Assembly (NCBI GenBank): GCA_050180015.1
Contig: JBFXEO010000013.1
Coordinates: forward strand, 1 to 24,829
Reading direction: 5' to 3'
From: JBFXEO01 sp050180015
GTDB taxonomy: Bacteria > Bacteroidota > Bacteroidia > Bacteroidales > Tenuifilaceae
DNA: 24,829 bases
Part shown: positions 23,750 to 24,829 of the stretch, piece by piece
How the letters are laid out: each line of letters opens with the position of its first letter
Position numbering within the stretch: position 1 is the stretch's first letter
Position numbers and translations under genes: made by a program
Notes under the pieces: generated by a model
What the model was told of the DNA's origin: nothing
The model's database searches: none
Seen by the model: only the letters and a program-made list of their open reading frames with translations

Positions 23750-24795
23750 CGCCAAACTCTTTTATCGTTTCTCTTCATCCATCTATTTACAATTTGAACC
23801 AAGGCATACTGCTGAAACGGAAGCAAAAGGACACTGGTATAAACCGGATGTCCCAGTATATCGGCAGCTAGAGCCCGCGAAACAATTACCGAAAATAGAT
23901 AGGCAAAAATGAACGGAAACGGGAGTATCAGTAGAACCAGCCAAAAGCCCAACGTTGTAATTGCAGTATAACCGATCATTAACCCAGAATTACCACCAAA
24001 ATATTCGCAAATAGCAGTGGAATGGGCGGTAACCTGATTGCTGTAAGTGGTTTTTTTTGTGAGGTATATATCAGCTTTTGTACCCACCAGCGTGGCCATT
24101 CTGCGCTTCGATGTCCTTATCCGTTCTGCAATACGCCAATCGGAAAGTTCATCGTTGGCAAATTGCTTATACCAGCCATTCTCGCGGTAAATATTTGCCT
24201 TAAGCATCATTGCACTGCTGCTTACTGCCCTATTTTTAAAGGGGTAAACCGATAAAATCAACCATTGCAACACCGGAGCTACGGCGCGGTCACCAAAAGA
24301 TTTTACAGGCTGATAGGGGAATACCGATAGCAATGTCAGCCGTTTAGATTGCATATACGCCAACGATTTTTCAATGAACCCGGGAGAAACCCTAACCTCG
24401 GGATCAATAAAAAGGAAGTAATCGCCCTTGGCAACTCGGGTTAACTCGTGCAATACATCATTCCGGGTAAGGAGCCCATTCGGCAATTCTTCAATAAACC
24501 GAACCCGGGAATCGGCCTTTTCAAAATCATCAGTAACCTTTCCGATTTCTTCATTGGAATTATCACCGCAAGCTATGATTTCAATATTAGCGTATGTTTG
24601 AACTGAAATATCGGTAAAAAGTTGTTTAGCGTCTTCTATACCGGCATTCCTCACCGGAACTAAAACCGACACTAAGCTGTCCCGCAAAACAGGCCGGTTC
24701 TTTAAGTAGGGTGGGCTAACATAGTAGTGTAAAACAACTGCTAACCTGTAAAATGCAAGCAGTACCAACGGTAAAGTTAAGTAAAAAGCGACCAT
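23728..24795 (-). CDS. Membrane-associated family 2 glycosyltransferase
   Basis: The 355-residue protein has an N-terminal membrane segment (about 2-24) and a GT-A catalytic domain at about 41-235. VSVLVPVRNAG lies at 43-52 and FIDPEV carries Asp131-Pro-Glu133 where the family usually has DxD. NDELSDWRIAERI at 214-226 provides the likely catalytic acidic residue. Two hydrophobic C-terminal segments follow (about 272-300 and 310-330). It should transfer a sugar from a nucleotide-sugar to a lipid or polymer at the inner membrane. It resembles the CrtQ/hopanoid-type GT2 group in layout, but the acceptor is unknown. Only 34 bases upstream are visible, so the promoter is not assessed. Confidence 0.82.
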   Translation of the reverse strand: MVAFYLTLPLVLLAFYRLAVVLHYYVSPPYLKNRPVLRDSLVSVLVPVRNAGIEDAKQLFTDISVQTYANIEIIACGDNSNEEIGKVTDDFEKADSRVRFIEELPNGLLTRNDVLHELTRVAKGDYFLFIDPEVRVSPGFIEKSLAYMQSKRLTLLSVFPYQPVKSFGDRAVAPVLQWLILSVYPFKNRAVSSSAMMLKANIYRENGWYKQFANDELSDWRIAERIRTSKRRMATLVGTKADIYLTKKTTYSNQVTAHSTAICEYFGGNSGLMIGYTAITTLGFWLVLLILPFPFIFAYLFSVIVSRALAADILGHPVYTSVLLLPFQQYALVQIVNRWMKRNDKRVWRWKPLRN

Positions 24796-24829
24796 ATCAT
24801 TGAGGCTTATCCGTTGAGAAGATTACAAA

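Noticed and set aside
1..24829. CRISPR array, tRNA or rRNA genes, transposase or phage genes
   Set aside because: No regularly spaced direct repeats, tRNA cloverleaf, rRNA segment or recombinase motif was seen on either strand.

Overview
The window looks like chromosomal DNA of a Bacteroidota member, most likely order Bacteroidales/Marinilabiliales. The evidence is Sus-type starch-binding lipoproteins, a type IX secretion (T9SS) C-terminal sorting domain, a DUF5606 protein, a PUR-alpha/DUF3276 protein, DUF1573 proteins, a long-form NusB, and repeated Bacteroidota-type -7 promoter boxes (TAnnTTTG). I see no rRNA, tRNA, CRISPR array, integrase or transposase.

Layout. (1) 1-5016, plus strand: the end of a starch-utilisation (sus-like) locus. 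It holds the tail of a SusE/F-like protein, a SusF-like lipoprotein gene cut by an in-frame TAA, a terminator, and a 928-residue GH13 amylase-type enzyme with a T9SS sorting domain. (2) 5094-6188: a PagL-like acyloxyacyl hydrolase (outer-membrane lipid A deacylase family), apparently with a TTG start. (3) 6408-8669, minus strand: an NAD-salvage operon of a DUF1573 protein, nicotinate phosphoribosyltransferase and nicotinamidase. (4) 8765-9433, plus: a HAD phosphatase/phosphomutase. (5) 9535-14758, minus: a housekeeping block transcribed nusB, DUF1573 lipoprotein, yajC, ybbR-like, coaE, TerB/J-domain protein, SemiSWEET, DUF5606. (6) 15153-16299: a PUR-domain gene convergent with an unrecognised conserved-looking protein; a hairpin separates them. 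(7) 16661-22798, plus: metal homeostasis. A fused FeoA-FeoB iron transporter is followed by a 52-residue FeoB-associated Cys-rich membrane protein, a Cys-rich HYC_CC_PP-like protein, a TonB-dependent receptor with a Cys-Cys pair in its plug, a cytosolic HMA metallochaperone and an exported HMA protein. (8) 22949-24795, minus: a membrane-attached GT2 glycosyltransferase overlapping a secreted TPR-like protein.

How the genes fit together. Region 1 would bind starch at the cell surface and hydrolyse it. Region 3 is a complete two-step route from nicotinamide to nicotinate mononucleotide. Region 7 pairs ferrous-iron uptake with what I infer to be a copper (or related soft-metal) handling set spanning outer membrane, periplasm and cytosol. 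It is the best candidate here for an incompletely described system.

Structure beyond the genes: two related intergenic elements sit directly after stop codons (from about 6190 and 22802), the second bounded by 18-bp inverted arms. There is also a long, possibly structured leader before feoAB, and two hairpins before the TonB receptor gene. All family assignments come from reading motifs; no database search was run.
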